NCBI GenBank assembly: GCA_020543525.1
Contig: JAHYIO010000008.1
Coordinates: forward strand, 1,072,348-1,136,347
DNA length: 64,000 bases
From: Coriolopsis trogii
Taxonomy: Eukaryota; Basidiomycota; Agaricomycetes; Polyporales; Polyporaceae
Reading direction: 5' to 3'
The notes below the pieces were generated by a model. The model searched no databases, was not told the DNA's origin, and was given only the letters and a program-made list of their open reading frames with translations. The position numbers and the translations under genes are program-made. This document shows positions 46,671 through 57,815 of this stretch, piece by piece (position 1 is the stretch's first letter; each line of letters starts with the position of its first letter).

Positions 46671-47535
46671 CCCCAGACTCTTCCTCGTGTCCAGGAGATT
46701 CTCAGTGACCTTGTCAGGCAGGGTCAATCCTCAATGACATACACTATCCTGATCACGAAAGGTGCGTCAAGCCTTCTTTGTCGACTATCGCGTCTCATTC
46801 GAGGTTTAGTTCGCGCCAGAAGACTGCGCAGTACCGAGTTTGCCTACTCCCGCTTTCGCCGGGACCTGCGTGATTCGGTTTTGACTCTGGTGTGGGGATG
46901 TCCCTGGCGTGTTACCGCCTCCTACTTACAATTGTGTAGCTGCAGGCTGAGTATATCACCCTCGATGGCTCGCAAGTGCCGTCGGTTTTGTCTCTGACTC
47001 CAGCTGGCAAGGCTTTGTGCGTACATCTCAAGGCCCTTTTTCTCCTATCATGCTGACTGGCATGCAGCTTTGCAACGCTGGCCGTCCCTCAATGTCACCG
47101 AACGAGACGCACCCGCGAGTCCTCCCCTACACCGTCGCCGAAGTCCCGGGTGAGTGGGCTATTTTTCTTTCTTTCTTCACTTCTTACGTGTGCATTTCAG
47201 GCTCTCGAGGAGTACGAATTTCTCGCCTCCATCTTGCTCTCCATCCGGGACACCGTCATGACATATAGGAAGAACCCCTCGATCATTCCTGTTGACTCGC
47301 TCCCTCACGAAGTACGATTTTCTGTGTCTGAACAAAGTCATGCGATGCGATACCCCACCCCCCATAGATTTCTCAATGTGTTGATGAAGCAGACGACATG
47401 ATTACTGAGGCACGTCTTGTACTTCTCTTTAGCGATGTTAGATTTTAACCCTTAGCCGTGTCTCTCACACAGAATTTCACTCTGACGGGTCGCCTGAACG
47501 ACCTGAACTTCGAGTTGGACAATTTGGTGGCCTAG
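46665..47535 (+). CDS. S-L: small helical protein, left module
   Basis: Exons 46665-46889, 46946-47016, 47068-47149, 47201-47311, 47368-47409, 47473-47535; 197 residues. The start MPPQTLPRVQEILSDLVRQG lies at the inner edge of the left inverted-repeat arm. It is a paralog of S-R: the second exon here (71 bp) and the fifth (42 bp) have exact counterparts there, phases agree, and blocks such as SVLSLTPAGKAF align with SAIRLTDAGMKF. Intron 5 has a GC donor (GAG|GCACGT) with a normal CAG acceptor; choosing a nearby GT donor would change the last 20 residues. A further intron within the first exon is possible because S-R is split there. No known domain. Confidence 0.6.
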
Positions 47536-47656
47536 ACTTACAGCCTTGACGTAGACGACTAATTTTTTCTGGTTCCGTTTTGGTTCGATAATCGATTTGA
47601 TGGCTTTCCGCATACTTCGGAGTGCAGCGCTTCCCAGAGCTGGGCACGATGGTCAT

Positions 47657-49745
47657 ATGGCGCTGGAAGGAGAACGCCGTCCCATTAGTGACGTAGACCG
47701 TTCTAGATCGAAGCGCGCCCGGAGCCGCGTGTTTGGCAATGTGCCACTCGTAGCCCGCCTGACAGTCGCTTGAGCGGCAAAGACTTCCTTCCCCGCGACT
47801 TTGTCCCTACTTTGAACTCCATAATGACTGGCTCTCACTATTCTGCGTACATCCAGGTCGAACAGCTCATGAACGGTCACAGCGACACCATTAACTCCTT
47901 ATCGTTCTCCCCGGGAGGTACACATCTGGCGAGTGGAGGCGACGACTTCGCGATGTGCATCTGGAGCGTCGTGAAAGGGAAGTTATTGTACAGACTGCTG
48001 TTCGACGAAGCTGTCGACTGCGTCCTTTGGCATCCTGTGCATGCAGAGACAGTCATATTCGGCTTATCGAATGGGTATTTGGGCCAAGTGTATGGGTTCT
48101 CATTGGTATGCTTTGCTCTCAAAGGAAACCTCGCGTCACGATCAAGCCTCTCTTTTGCAGCATAGCAATCGTCGGCATGATATACATCTCGGAGCAAGAA
48201 GTACCGTCTACTGTCTGGACTACGATGTGAATACATCATGTCTAGCCATAGGGATGGGTGAGGAAGTACATGTGACGCGAGAAGTTGCACCGAGTTGAGT
48301 CTGATATGGGGGATCGAGAGTCGTAATTGCACCACTAACGTCGTCCTTGCCAGATTCCTACGATGGCGATGTAGTACTCTATGGAGTACCCGAGCCGGAG
48401 GCTACTAACAGTCTCAGGGATTCTCGCCTTCGCGCGGTGTCTGTCAAGTTCATTAAGAAGGGCACGAATTTGGTAGTGTCATATGTGGGCCATGGCATCA
48501 TGTACCTTTTTCACGAGCTCTACATAGTCGCCAATGCTAACTCACTGGCTCAGATGTTGGGATACGTCTACCCGCGACAAGCTTTGGCATATCCAGATGC
48601 CATCCCAAACTCCCAATATGTTGAGTATCTGCTGGTGTCAAATATCGCGGTCGGAGCGCGCGCTGATATCTGTGCTCAGCGGCGGTGCAGCTATTAGCCC
48701 GTATCAGCGGCTTATCGCCGTATACAATGTCGTTGACGGACTAGACCTCTACGTAACAGGACGGAGGCAGCGACCGCGTCAAAAGTTCGCATTCCCCCAG
48801 CGTCCACAGTCCTCCCACCATCTACAGGTCGAATTCATCCATAACGGTCACGCTGTGTTCTGTGGTGCTACCAATGGTAGAGTTATGCTGTGGGAGGTTG
48901 GTACAGGAGATGCTCTCCAGGAGCTGTCTCATAACGGTGCGTCTTCGACGTGCTGACTGCAATATAAGGATGCCAATACTGTTGTCAGATGACATCATTC
49001 AGGCTGTGAGCGTAAGTGGCTACATGATACAATACCTATCGCTACTTGATATACGCCCAAATGCAGGCGATCACGCGTGCGAAATACTCTTACATTGCTA
49101 CTGGATCAGCTGGTAAAGGGCAAGCGACATACATCAAGATCTGGCGAGCGAAGATTGGTGTGTCACTTCGGAAGAGCTCTATAGTTCATTTTGTCTGACG
49201 TTCATGTGAAGCTAACGAGCAGGGAGGCCCAGAGGTCCCCGATGCTGTAGCAGGCCTTGTGCGAGCGGTCACAGTGAGTGCAATTGTAACCCCTCGCGGC
49301 AGACGTACTGACAGTGGCTATCCTCGCTGACACAGGGCGGACGGGACTTCACGTCGCAAAGTATATCTCAAGCAGTTAAGGACGTCATCATCGTCTTCGT
49401 ATTGTGCGCTTTGGTCATTTGGGCTTATCGAGGAGTTCCGTGGAAAGACGTCTGGCATGTATGCCTCACGATTGGCTTGGTCTCGGTGAGTCTGCAGATA
49501 CTTGTCATGCTAGCGTGCTTGTTGATGCAAGGTCATAGATGGAGTGCCTGGCCGAAGCCGTGCACACGACCGTTCGCGTTACTGCAGAGAGCTGGGCGAT
49601 CACTACCGAGTACACAATGACCCAGGGAGCGGCTCTGGCAGCCAAGGTCTCATTCGCTTTGCGACGAGCTCTACTTGCATTCCTCTTCCCGGACGGCGCA
49701 GGAGGCGTGGCTGACGTTCCGCAGCCGATGAACAGGGAGTTTTGA
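47657..49745 (+). CDS. WD40-repeat protein with C-terminal membrane segment
   Basis: The N terminus starts MALEGERRPISDVDRSRSKR at 47657. After VPLVAR the frame must shift by one base near 47758 to continue as SGKDFLPRDFVPTLNSIM; I see no intron there. Then come WD40-type repeats: NGHSDTINSLSFSPGGTHLA with SGGDDFAMCIW, a second block with VYCLDYDVNTSCLAIGMGEE, and HNGHAVFCGATNGRVMLWEV. A C-terminal exon encodes DVIIVFVLCALVIWAYRGVP, one likely membrane helix, and the last exon ends VADVPQPMNREF. WD40 propellers bind other proteins; the partner is unknown. It follows S-L on the same strand and lies inside the possibly invertible interval. The single frame break leaves it unclear whether it is active. 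Confidence 0.6.
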
Positions 49746-51672
49746 TCATGGTAGCCATGTCCAATGCGCCTTGTATGTAGTTTGGAGAGATTCGCAGTAT
49801 GCAGCCTCCACGCACCGCAATGAAGCCGAATGGACTTGCTTCCTGATGCACCTCTACTTAGCCCGTCTGCGGTGGACAGTCCGGATTTTTGCGGAGGCAG
49901 GCACTATTGTGGTTGTTGTACTTAACGCCATGGATAGTCAAACAGCAGGAAAGACGTGCGAAGCCTGATCTCCGAATGAATCCGAGAGCGCACGACAGAG
50001 AGGCAATTCTACATCCTCACGGAACGCCCTTCCCTCTCGACCGCTCACTGCACCACGAGAATTGGATTGTCTCCCGTAGGCAGACCTTACGGACGTTGTT
50101 GACGGGCGGGTTGATGGTCCAGTAAGAGAATGTACCTGTATGCGACCCTACCCCTTGTACTGAGGCTAGAAAGCGCCCGTTGACCATGCCGCGGGACTTT
50201 TGATCGCACACCTCACTTTTTGTCCGCCTGCCCCGACTGTTGTAGGATGCTGAGGCACTCAGCCAGTTTTCCTACCATCGCATTGTGTTGAGTGGATTGA
50301 TTAGGGACTGTCTTAAGTACTGAGAGAGCGCTGCGATGGCATAGGTGACGGACAACACCGGAGCGGGATGATTCCTGATATGGAATGATACGGGCGAGTA
50401 TGACTTCTCGGCGCTCGCACGTCGCGATTGCCTTTTATAGTGCACCATAGCCAACCAATGCTTATTTCAGTCTCTCCTGACCTATATGACATGCTCTCTC
50501 AAATCATGGGTGGTATAAGAACGAGGCGAAAGATACATCCACAGACTGCAGGACTTGAGGTACTATATATGTAGTGAGGCCACCAGGACACGCCAGCCTG
50601 CGAACAAGAAGCAACGTCGCGCCCAAACTCGTACGGACCCAAGATCACATTGCTGCCTCCGTCATCGAGGGCTATGAACAGCGTCAACGGTCAGACTGCT
50701 AGAGAGTACTCACATTCGAAGCTCAGAAAGGCCACATTGTCTCGCTGATACACCCTCACTAAAGTGCAGGGTCGGGGATCTGGGACGAGTTGAGGGCGCT
50801 CTGAACATCATTGCAATTGGAGAGCTGCTGCAGCCATTCTTCGGCATCCTCTGCGCCGTCTCGGCGTCTGTGCCGGTGCCCTCGATGGAGGATGGATGAG
50901 ATGGCCGGATTTGTGTTGAGTCGCCAAGGTAGATAAACAGAACATGTCGCGCTACAAAGGCATGATTGTCCACATTATACATGCAGACGAGGTCGCTCAA
51001 TTCTTGCTGCACGACACGACACGGAGGGCGCTTCACAAGTCGAGTTCAGACTCAGCAGCACAGCCACAATGTGCGGGTGCTGCGCTCGCGTCGCGTCGAC
51101 CCGCCCGCTCAACTGCACTGTGTCCATTCCTCTTTCCCAGTACTGAGACCGTGATCGACAATTTGGCATGCCGCGCCATCTCTCCATCAGGTATACGTGC
51201 GCAGATGGCGAAGCAGCCAGTGTAGCGGAGTCTCTCCTCACGCGCACCAGACTCATCTCTTGTGGGAAACCCTTCCTCAGTCCTCACCGAGGGATCTGCC
51301 CTGTTAGCACGAGCAAAGCTGTCTCAATACACTTCGGGAGCTCTACGAGCAGAGATTAGAGGCGACACACGACATTTGTGAAGTCGAGGTAACAAATAGC
51401 TCGTCCACGCACTCTCCCGCTCGGCTGTGCCATAGCTCTGCCACATCACGACCCACACGGTTGGGGACTTGTTGACTATCTGCTCAGTGACTCGAGCTCG
51501 CGCAGGTATACACGAGTAAGTCCATACGTGTCAACTCTAATCACATATGTGCCCATTGTTTGACTCAATTCTTTGCGCTTCCCAGTGTCGACTCCATACC
51601 GACAGTGAGCCATTGTTCGACTCATTCGCCAACAACTGACACCCAGCATTGTTACGTGTGCTGTGCAGAGAC
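49746..51672. other. Gene-free centre of the palindromic locus
   Basis: Short frames only. A minus-strand stretch around 50770-51000 (for example ELSDLVCMYNVDNHAFVAR) looks exon-like but has no start or splice partners I can support. Confidence 0.3.
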
Positions 51673-52281
51673 ATGCCCCCCGCCGGGGGCTTCAACCTGC
51701 CGCTCCGCGGACCGAGTGGCCTTGTTATTCTCGGCGGTGTGACGGCGGTCTGCGCCTATGGCTTCTATCGGGTTGGAAAAGGGAATCTTGGGAAGAGGTA
51801 CGTGGAAGTTTGTCGTCGTTTGGATGGACGGGTAGAGGTCAGGCGGCCGTTAAACGGGGGGAGTTGAGGGCCCGCCCAACGGGGAACGTGGCCTTCTGTT
51901 GGATCCAACTGCGCGAACCGGTCCCTTATAAGTGACAAATCTGGCCCGAATGTTGCGCTGGCTTCGTAAAGAGCGTCGAGCTGATGCGACATTGCTTCGT
52001 AGGGAACTTCAGAGGGAGGAGGGAGAAGGTCTGGTCGCGCATTCACTTGGTCCCTCTCCTTCTCGCGGAGGGCGACCGTGAGGCGTATCGACGTCAGCAA
52101 GCTGCGCTCGCTCGCGAGAAGGCGATCACGCAGGATGTGCCGGGCTGGTGTTCTCGAATGGGGTGGAAATCACTCGCAGTATTCTCACTTGTTGTGGCCT
52201 ATAGAAGGAACAAATCCGAGAGGAGGAACGACGACAGGGACAGGAGTAGCAGAGGCGCCAGGCGGCAGCGTGATGCGATAG
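51673..52281 (+). pseudogene. GRIM-19/NDUFA13-like gene, probably damaged
   Basis: GRIM-19 is a small accessory subunit of mitochondrial complex I. The first exon (51673-51797) reads MPPAGGFNLPLRGPSGLVIL then GGVTAVCAYGFYRVGKGN, a clear match including its single membrane helix, but the 7 codons usually found between GGF and NLP (a basic, tyrosine-containing segment) are missing. Downstream, EKVWSRIHLVPLLLAEGDRE to AREKAITQDVPGW is well kept. The junction contains RELQRE directly after a TAG acceptor, then an extra GAGG-type repeat that shifts frame; using the CAG acceptor at 52012 instead restores frame but loses RELQ. The C terminus after VPGW is not the expected one. A real but altered gene is possible. 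Confidence 0.6.
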
Positions 52282-52719
52282 ACGCGCTCCCGATCCCGCG
52301 CTTCCATATCAGGAAATCCCCCGCCTTTCCGTTGTGCTTCGTCCAACGGGCGAAAGCCCGCATACTCGCACTCCGGCACCGCAAAAAGACAGCGACACGA
52401 TCTTCCTCTGGTATCACGGCCCCTACAGCGTTGATGAAGTGTTCAAGCCATCCACCTTCCGCCGCGGCGGCGTCCGCTCCCTTGCACCCCCCCTGACGCG
52501 GTGCAGACGTTCCCACAGACCCTAGTCCGCTCTGTGCGCACCTCTACCCATTGAACCAACCGCCAGACATCCAAGATTCAGGTCTACGTCGCGGGGGGCT
52601 TTTTCGGGATGTCGTAGGTGTTACAGGGGAGGGGAAGAAGCAAATATGATTGCGTCAACAATTGATGTTTTCTACGTAGGTACACATGCATGTTAGGCAC
52701 AGTGGTGCACGACTGTCAC
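52282..52719. other. Short unassigned interval
   Basis: A plus-strand frame with DTIFLWYHGPYSVDEVFKPS (around 52394-52455) looks exon-like but is not linked to a gene. Otherwise nothing. Confidence 0.3.
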
Positions 52720-53966
52720 CTATCTACCAGTGGGAATGGATGACGCATGCAACTTGCCAGCCTCGCGCACCTTCTTCTCCATCCGGCCCTTGTAGGTGCG
52801 AACGGTATCCTTCGTGACCCATGACGGTTCCCCGTTCTTGAGAAAATTCAGGACATATCCGCGAAGGTGCGGGTGAGGGTGCAGGAGCTCCACTGAAAGC
52901 CAAGTTGACGCAGCAGTGAACAACCAAGCTTGTTTCACACCTTGGCCGCTAGTGTGCACATAGAGGTCGCCTGCTTTTGCAAGGGACAACGTCGGGGGGA
53001 CATCAAGGAGCTGGTTCGCATTTGAAGCGAACCAGAACGTCTTCTCACCACGAGTCTTCTCACCGCGACTCCGCAAGGAGCGCCAGGCGTAGGTGATGTC
53101 CAAAGGACCACTAGCATGAGCGTCATGAGCACAGGATTCGAGCAGGAGGCGTGCACTACTCACATGGAGGTCTGAACAGTCTGACACAGGTCGTGAACAG
53201 ACTCGTCAAGGCCGCGATGCAGCTGACTACTTGAGCTCCGTCAGCTCATGATTCTTGAGCGAAAGAGATTCGGTACATACGGTCCTGATGAGGCATCTGG
53301 TGCTCCACTAGGCTTCACTGCACTCACATGAGCAGGCGGTGATAGGTTTGATGTTTGAGGCGCAGGAGCAGGTACCTGACCTGCTAGCCGTGCTTCCGAT
53401 ACAGGAGTCGATGACGGAGCTACGTCTGCAGAATCGCTTGTTGTCGTGGGTGCAGTTGGTAACGCCGAAGGCTGCGATGAGTTAGATGCCTGGCCAGAAC
53501 GACTGAGCATAGAACTAGGGACGGCAGCGGCAACGCTCGACACTCACAGTTGCCGTAGTAGAGACGACCACACCGCGTGTGGCCCTTGCACCAGGACCCT
53601 CCCCAGGAACAATGCCACTATCAGGGTATCACAATTACTGCCTGCATCAACTGCATCATAGAAATAGTACGAACCTCTGTATGATCTTCTGCTGCTGTCG
53701 AAGATGCCGGTGACGCAAGATCACGGATGTCGGCTCCAGGCGCACACCCTCGTCACTGGGTAGGAGAAGAGCGGGGAAGAAGGAGAACTTGACGTTGAAC
53801 GTCACCGGCTTCTCGGGTTCGTACATGTTGAGCTAGATGCGTATTGCGACAGTAGTTATGTAGTTCACGAGGAGGAAAGCAGGGTTGGAGTGATACTGAC
53901 GTTGAGGTGTTCCTTAAATACTGCGTACGGGCAGGCAGACTTCACATCAGAGAGCAGAGGAGCCAT
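52720..53966 (-). CDS. Hypothetical multi-exon protein between the repeat arms
   Basis: Starts MAPLLSDVKSACPYAVFKEH at 53966. Exon 1 is 53901-53966; exon 2 begins at 53832 with LNMYEPEKPVTFNVKFSFFP and continues through a charged region (ILRHRHLRQQQKIIQ). A serine/proline/alanine-rich exon (ASNSSQPSALPTAPTTTSDS onward) follows. The last exons encode KTFWFASNANQLLDVPPTLS, DLYVHTSGQGVKQAWLFTAA and end at 52720. Splice signals look normal. I do not recognise the family. It points away from S-R's promoter but lies downstream of S-R on the same strand. Confidence 0.5.
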
Positions 53967-54286
53967 GTCCAGAATGCACAATAAGCAAAGAGAGTGCGGA
54001 AAAGCAGGACATAGACAGTGGACAAGGGAGTAATGGGCTGGTTTGTTGTGATACAACGCGAGGGGGGAAATATCACGAAGGGTGGTGAAAAGGCTGAACG
54101 CTGCGCGCCGGCAGGCCGATGGGGTCGGGCGTCTATATATGCATACCCATCACTTTCCTTCACAACGGACGCTGAAGCTTGCATCGCGATGGCGAACCAA
54201 GTGAGGTGCGGTTGACCACGAGAGAGAAGATGTAGAGTCCACTCTTTCATGAACAACACGATGATACAGTGGTACATTACACGTAT

Positions 54287-55207
54287 TTAATTCAGGCGTG
54301 ACTGGCGGCGCAATCGCCGCTTACGTTCCTCCTCCATGTAAACCTCAAGCTGCAAAGTTGTATTCTGCCACTGATAGTCAGAGAGATACCAAGACGCCAT
54401 AGTCCAGAATACGCACGACGTTCGTCAGCTCTTCCAAATGTTCGAATGCCTTGGTGACCTATGAAAGTATCTAAGTATTCTCCCAGAATCAGAGTAGGGA
54501 GCCTCACAATGACGGGAAGATCGGCAATGTCTTGAGCATATGTGTTGTCAAAAGAGCGACGACGAAGATGTTCTTGGATGTTGCATAGGATGCGCCTGAA
54601 TGCCTGACAATGTCCCTCGATCTAGCACTATAAGTAGGACTTTCTGAGACGTAACATTTCGACAAGCTCATACCTGGGCAATAGTCATACGCGACAGCCG
54701 AGCATCACCTGGGGTGTACAGGGGGCGCTGGCCGAATTCACGATAGCTAACGAGACGAGGTCGGCACATAGTAATAAGAGACATGAGTACCCATGACACA
54801 TACAACTTCATGCCAGCGTCGGTTAAACGAATGGCAGATGAGGGAATGTCAACGCGGAGACGATGCGCAGAGCTCTGGACAAAGTGAGATGAGAATGGGT
54901 GGGATCGCGTGAAGAGAGGGAACGCACTTCGCGACGGAGAGCAGCGAGGACGCGGTCGTGATAGCGCGGACCGCATCTCAAACCCTCTCGCTCAATGTCC
55001 AGCTTAACTACGAGGTCCAATTGTAAGAAAGGATCGGGTAGCGGGCAGCGCACGAACCAAGCAAGGCAACTTGCTGTAGGGATGTGGAGTCTTTGTGTTC
55101 TTTGGCGAGAGCAGAAAGGGCGTGTTAAACACCTGTAGATGGATCTAAACAAAGCGCACAGAAGATGAATGAGTTGACATACGCGTGAAGTACGTCGGGG
55201 TAGGCAT
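54287..55207 (-). CDS. S-R: small helical protein, right module
   Basis: Exons (5' to 3') 55183-55207, 54928-55073, 54804-54874, 54674-54746, 54508-54615, 54417-54458, 54287-54370; 182 residues. The start MPTPTYFT lies at the inner edge of the right inverted-repeat arm; only the ATGCCT is shared with S-L. The 71-bp and 42-bp exons have exactly the sizes and phases of their S-L counterparts. The body is helical and basic at the end (VYMEEERKRRLRRQSRLN). Blocks RLRVDIPSSAIRLTDAG and FRRILCNIQEHL align with S-L. No known domain; function unknown. Confidence 0.6.
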
Positions 55208-56508
55208 AATGGCGGGGGGAGCAGGACAGAGACAAGTCGCGGTACGCGTACAGGAGGGGACGAGACGGAACGACGATGGGCAGGCGTAGGGGGAGGGAAG
55301 TCAGGGATCGCGCATTGTTATCACTGCGTCCGAGACGCCGCGTGCTAGGTAGACTCCATGCGATCTTCAGAGAGTAACAAAGAAGAGGAGGGATTGTGGT
55401 ATTGAGAGAGGAGGAGCGTGTCGATGGACGAGAGACATTGAGCTCGGGGTTAAGGTCAGGGAGGCTAGCTTACGGGTCACGTGATAGGACAGACGTCCTC
55501 GCCACACAAATTAGGAAACACCACGTTGATTGCGACGGAAACACCACGTCGATTGCGACGGGCATGTCTCTGGTGCTTGCCGCAGCCTCTGTTAGAGCTC
55601 CTCTAATCAGCCTCTATTCGTGTCACCTTGCAGTCTGCGCTGGAATCTTAGGCTGGCTAGACCTAGAGATCATTCTATCTGTCCGTCTACTGTCCATGGA
55701 GTGGCCACACTAGTTGCGCACGTATGCGCGCGCCGGAGGCTTCACGTCTGGCGACACGCTATGCTCCCAGTAAGTCCCCTCCCAACTTTCTGGTCGTCAT
55801 AGGACATACTAGGACTAGCACATGGACCGTGTATTACGCCGCCGGTGGAGGGCGGAGCGTCATCCGGACAGTCAGTGATAGCAGCGGCGCCGCGAGGCGG
55901 CCATCCCATAGCCTTGCACCTAGATTTGTCCAAATATTGTCTCCTTTGTTCCCACACGCCGCGTTCATGACCATCACAACTCACCGACCGTTCAGTTCGT
56001 TTCAAGGCTGAATGCCAGACTTTCCTGACTTTCGATTTTGAGGCCAACAACCAGCCGACAGCGCAATCGTGCATATACGAATGAGTCCTCACTAGACCTC
56101 AGGCGTTGCTATACTGCGCGAGTCCGCAAACGTTTCCGCATGATCTAGGCATGGTGCGGCTTCGAAGTTGATGTCGTGCTGAGTATGCATGTCAATCGGG
56201 GGATGTGCCACTCGGGGGCAAAAGACGCACCGTACGCGTGTTCTCCTATGAGATCTCCCGCCGATTGGGGATGTGCCACTCGTTGACTCGCTGCGTGTGC
56301 TGTGTGAACCCTTTTCCGTAGACCGTCTTCCCCGTTCCCGCCCATTCCTCGCGTGCGCGACCGACAGAAAACTACTCACATCACACAACGCTCTCTCTTT
56401 CCTAGGCCTCCTGTATCATACCATGGCTGACATGTCGCCCTCGAATCATTCTGACAGTATGCACAACACTCCGAAAGTCGTATCCGCAGGAGAAGACGTT
56501 CAAGACGA
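55202..56508. repeat. Right arm of 1.3-kb inverted repeat (divergent promoter)
   Basis: Inverted copy of 45363-46670; 1307 versus 1308 bp. It begins just inside S-R's second codon, covers the divergent intergenic region and ends in codon 29 of TM-R. Homology stops abruptly at both edges. The 8.5 kb between the arms is unrelated left to right except for the S paralogs. Confidence 0.93.
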
Positions 56509-57498
56509 CGTGCATGACTACCCTCTCGCTCCCGACTCCTCCGGGTTACCCATTGCCCGCCCACCTACTTATCCGTCCAAGCCTATTGTCACACTGAGCT
56601 CTGCCGCACGGCTCACGTCGACGGTTAGCTTCCCACCGACTCGTTACCCATCGTTATTCTCCATTCTCATCTTCTACGTGCAGGTCACATACAGCGACCT
56701 CTCCGGCGGATACGATGCAGTCACCCGTGAGGCAGCGACGAGGCCCATCTCGTGTTCGGACAAATTCATCTATGTCCCTGCGGGCACGGTTCACTTACAA
56801 GACGACCCTGAAAGCATTGCTGCTCTCGTAGTAAATACGTCTCCCTTTCTTCTCACTACTGTCCTCACCCTTATGATAGGTGTCATCGGCTTCTGGAGGC
56901 GAGTCTACATTGACTCCTAAGCTTATCATTAGCCACCGCAAGCTCAGATATCTTTTCCGGGACGCGGTAGCTTGTGCGTACCATGAAACTGCCATCGCTG
57001 TTCCTAATCTGATATACCATAGGGTATCTCAAGAAACGTGGACTCGACGTCAGTGCCGTTGACTTGGCTGTACACGTCGACATCCTGGACGAGGTGAGTC
57101 CTGTGAAAGCGACTGCATGTAGTCTTGCTAATTGCACCTGCCAGGCTACTCTCCTCAGCAACCTCCCAGACGGTCTGATTGAGTTCGACGTATTTGCTGA
57201 TGGTCAGCCTTTTGCTGCACCTATTCCCAAGCCTGGTTCCGCGACCGCTGCAATCATTATGGCTTCAAGATGGGTCGCCGCTCTCGTTGCGGTCGTCCTA
57301 GTTGGGTATGCACTCTTAGGATTGATTACGCACGCTCTCAGCGTGTCTAACAATGTCAATATGGGCACATGCGACCTCCTTTCGAGACTGGTCTCAATGG
57401 CAGAGATCTTGTCGGCGCTGTCTGCTGTTCGGTGTTGGAGGAGGTCATTCCGGGCCTCTTGGGCGCCGGGCGCCGGCTTCAGGCTGCACGCGACGTAG
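56423..57498 (+). CDS. TM-R: single-pass membrane protein, right module
   Basis: Exons 56423-56623, 56684-56830, 56880-56973, 57023-57093, 57145-57498; 288 residues. Residues 1-28 equal those of TM-L and come from the repeat arm; then a proline-rich segment (LAPDSSGLPIARPPTYPSKP) replaces the left version. Exons 2 (147 bp) and 4 (71 bp) have the same lengths and phases as in TM-L. Exon 4 reads YLKKRGLDVSAVDLAVHVDI. A single membrane helix, WVAALVAVVLVGYALLGLI, spans about residues 214-233. A longer C-terminal tail of about 55 residues follows, unlike the short tail of TM-L. The intron 3 donor GTGCGT was chosen because it preserves the split tryptophan codon seen in TM-L. No known family. Confidence 0.75.
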
Positions 57499-57815
57499 TA
57501 GAGTTGTAAATGGTGGCTAACATCTAGTCTACGACCGTCCACAATGACAACACATTCTATGACAGTCGTTGAGATGGGTGCCTCAATCCATCATTCCTGC
57601 GCATATCCCACCGTATGACACTACAGTCTTCCTGAGTACCAAGACGTCGCGTGTTCGTTGCTTTCTTTCCGCGTGGCATCTATCCAAGTCGCACAAAGGG
57701 CAAGTCAGTGGCTACCTCGCTCGCGACTCTTTCACAACCACATAGCACAACTATCCGCCCTGCTGTCCCGCTAGGTTCTCACTCCCAGTCTACCGCTCTC
57801 ATCCAGCTTGAATAC

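Noticed and set aside
50710..51290. Minus-strand exon-like frames in the centre of the locus
   Set aside because: No start, no consistent splice sites and no homology that I can recognise.
55396..55713. 105-codon frame inside the right repeat arm
   Set aside because: The same frame in the left arm is broken by a single-base indel although the arms are almost identical, so it is not under coding constraint.
45363..56508. Mating-type HD1/HD2 locus
   Set aside because: The divergent pairs recall HD genes, but none of S, TM or CC has a homeodomain WFxNxR motif or pheromone-receptor architecture.
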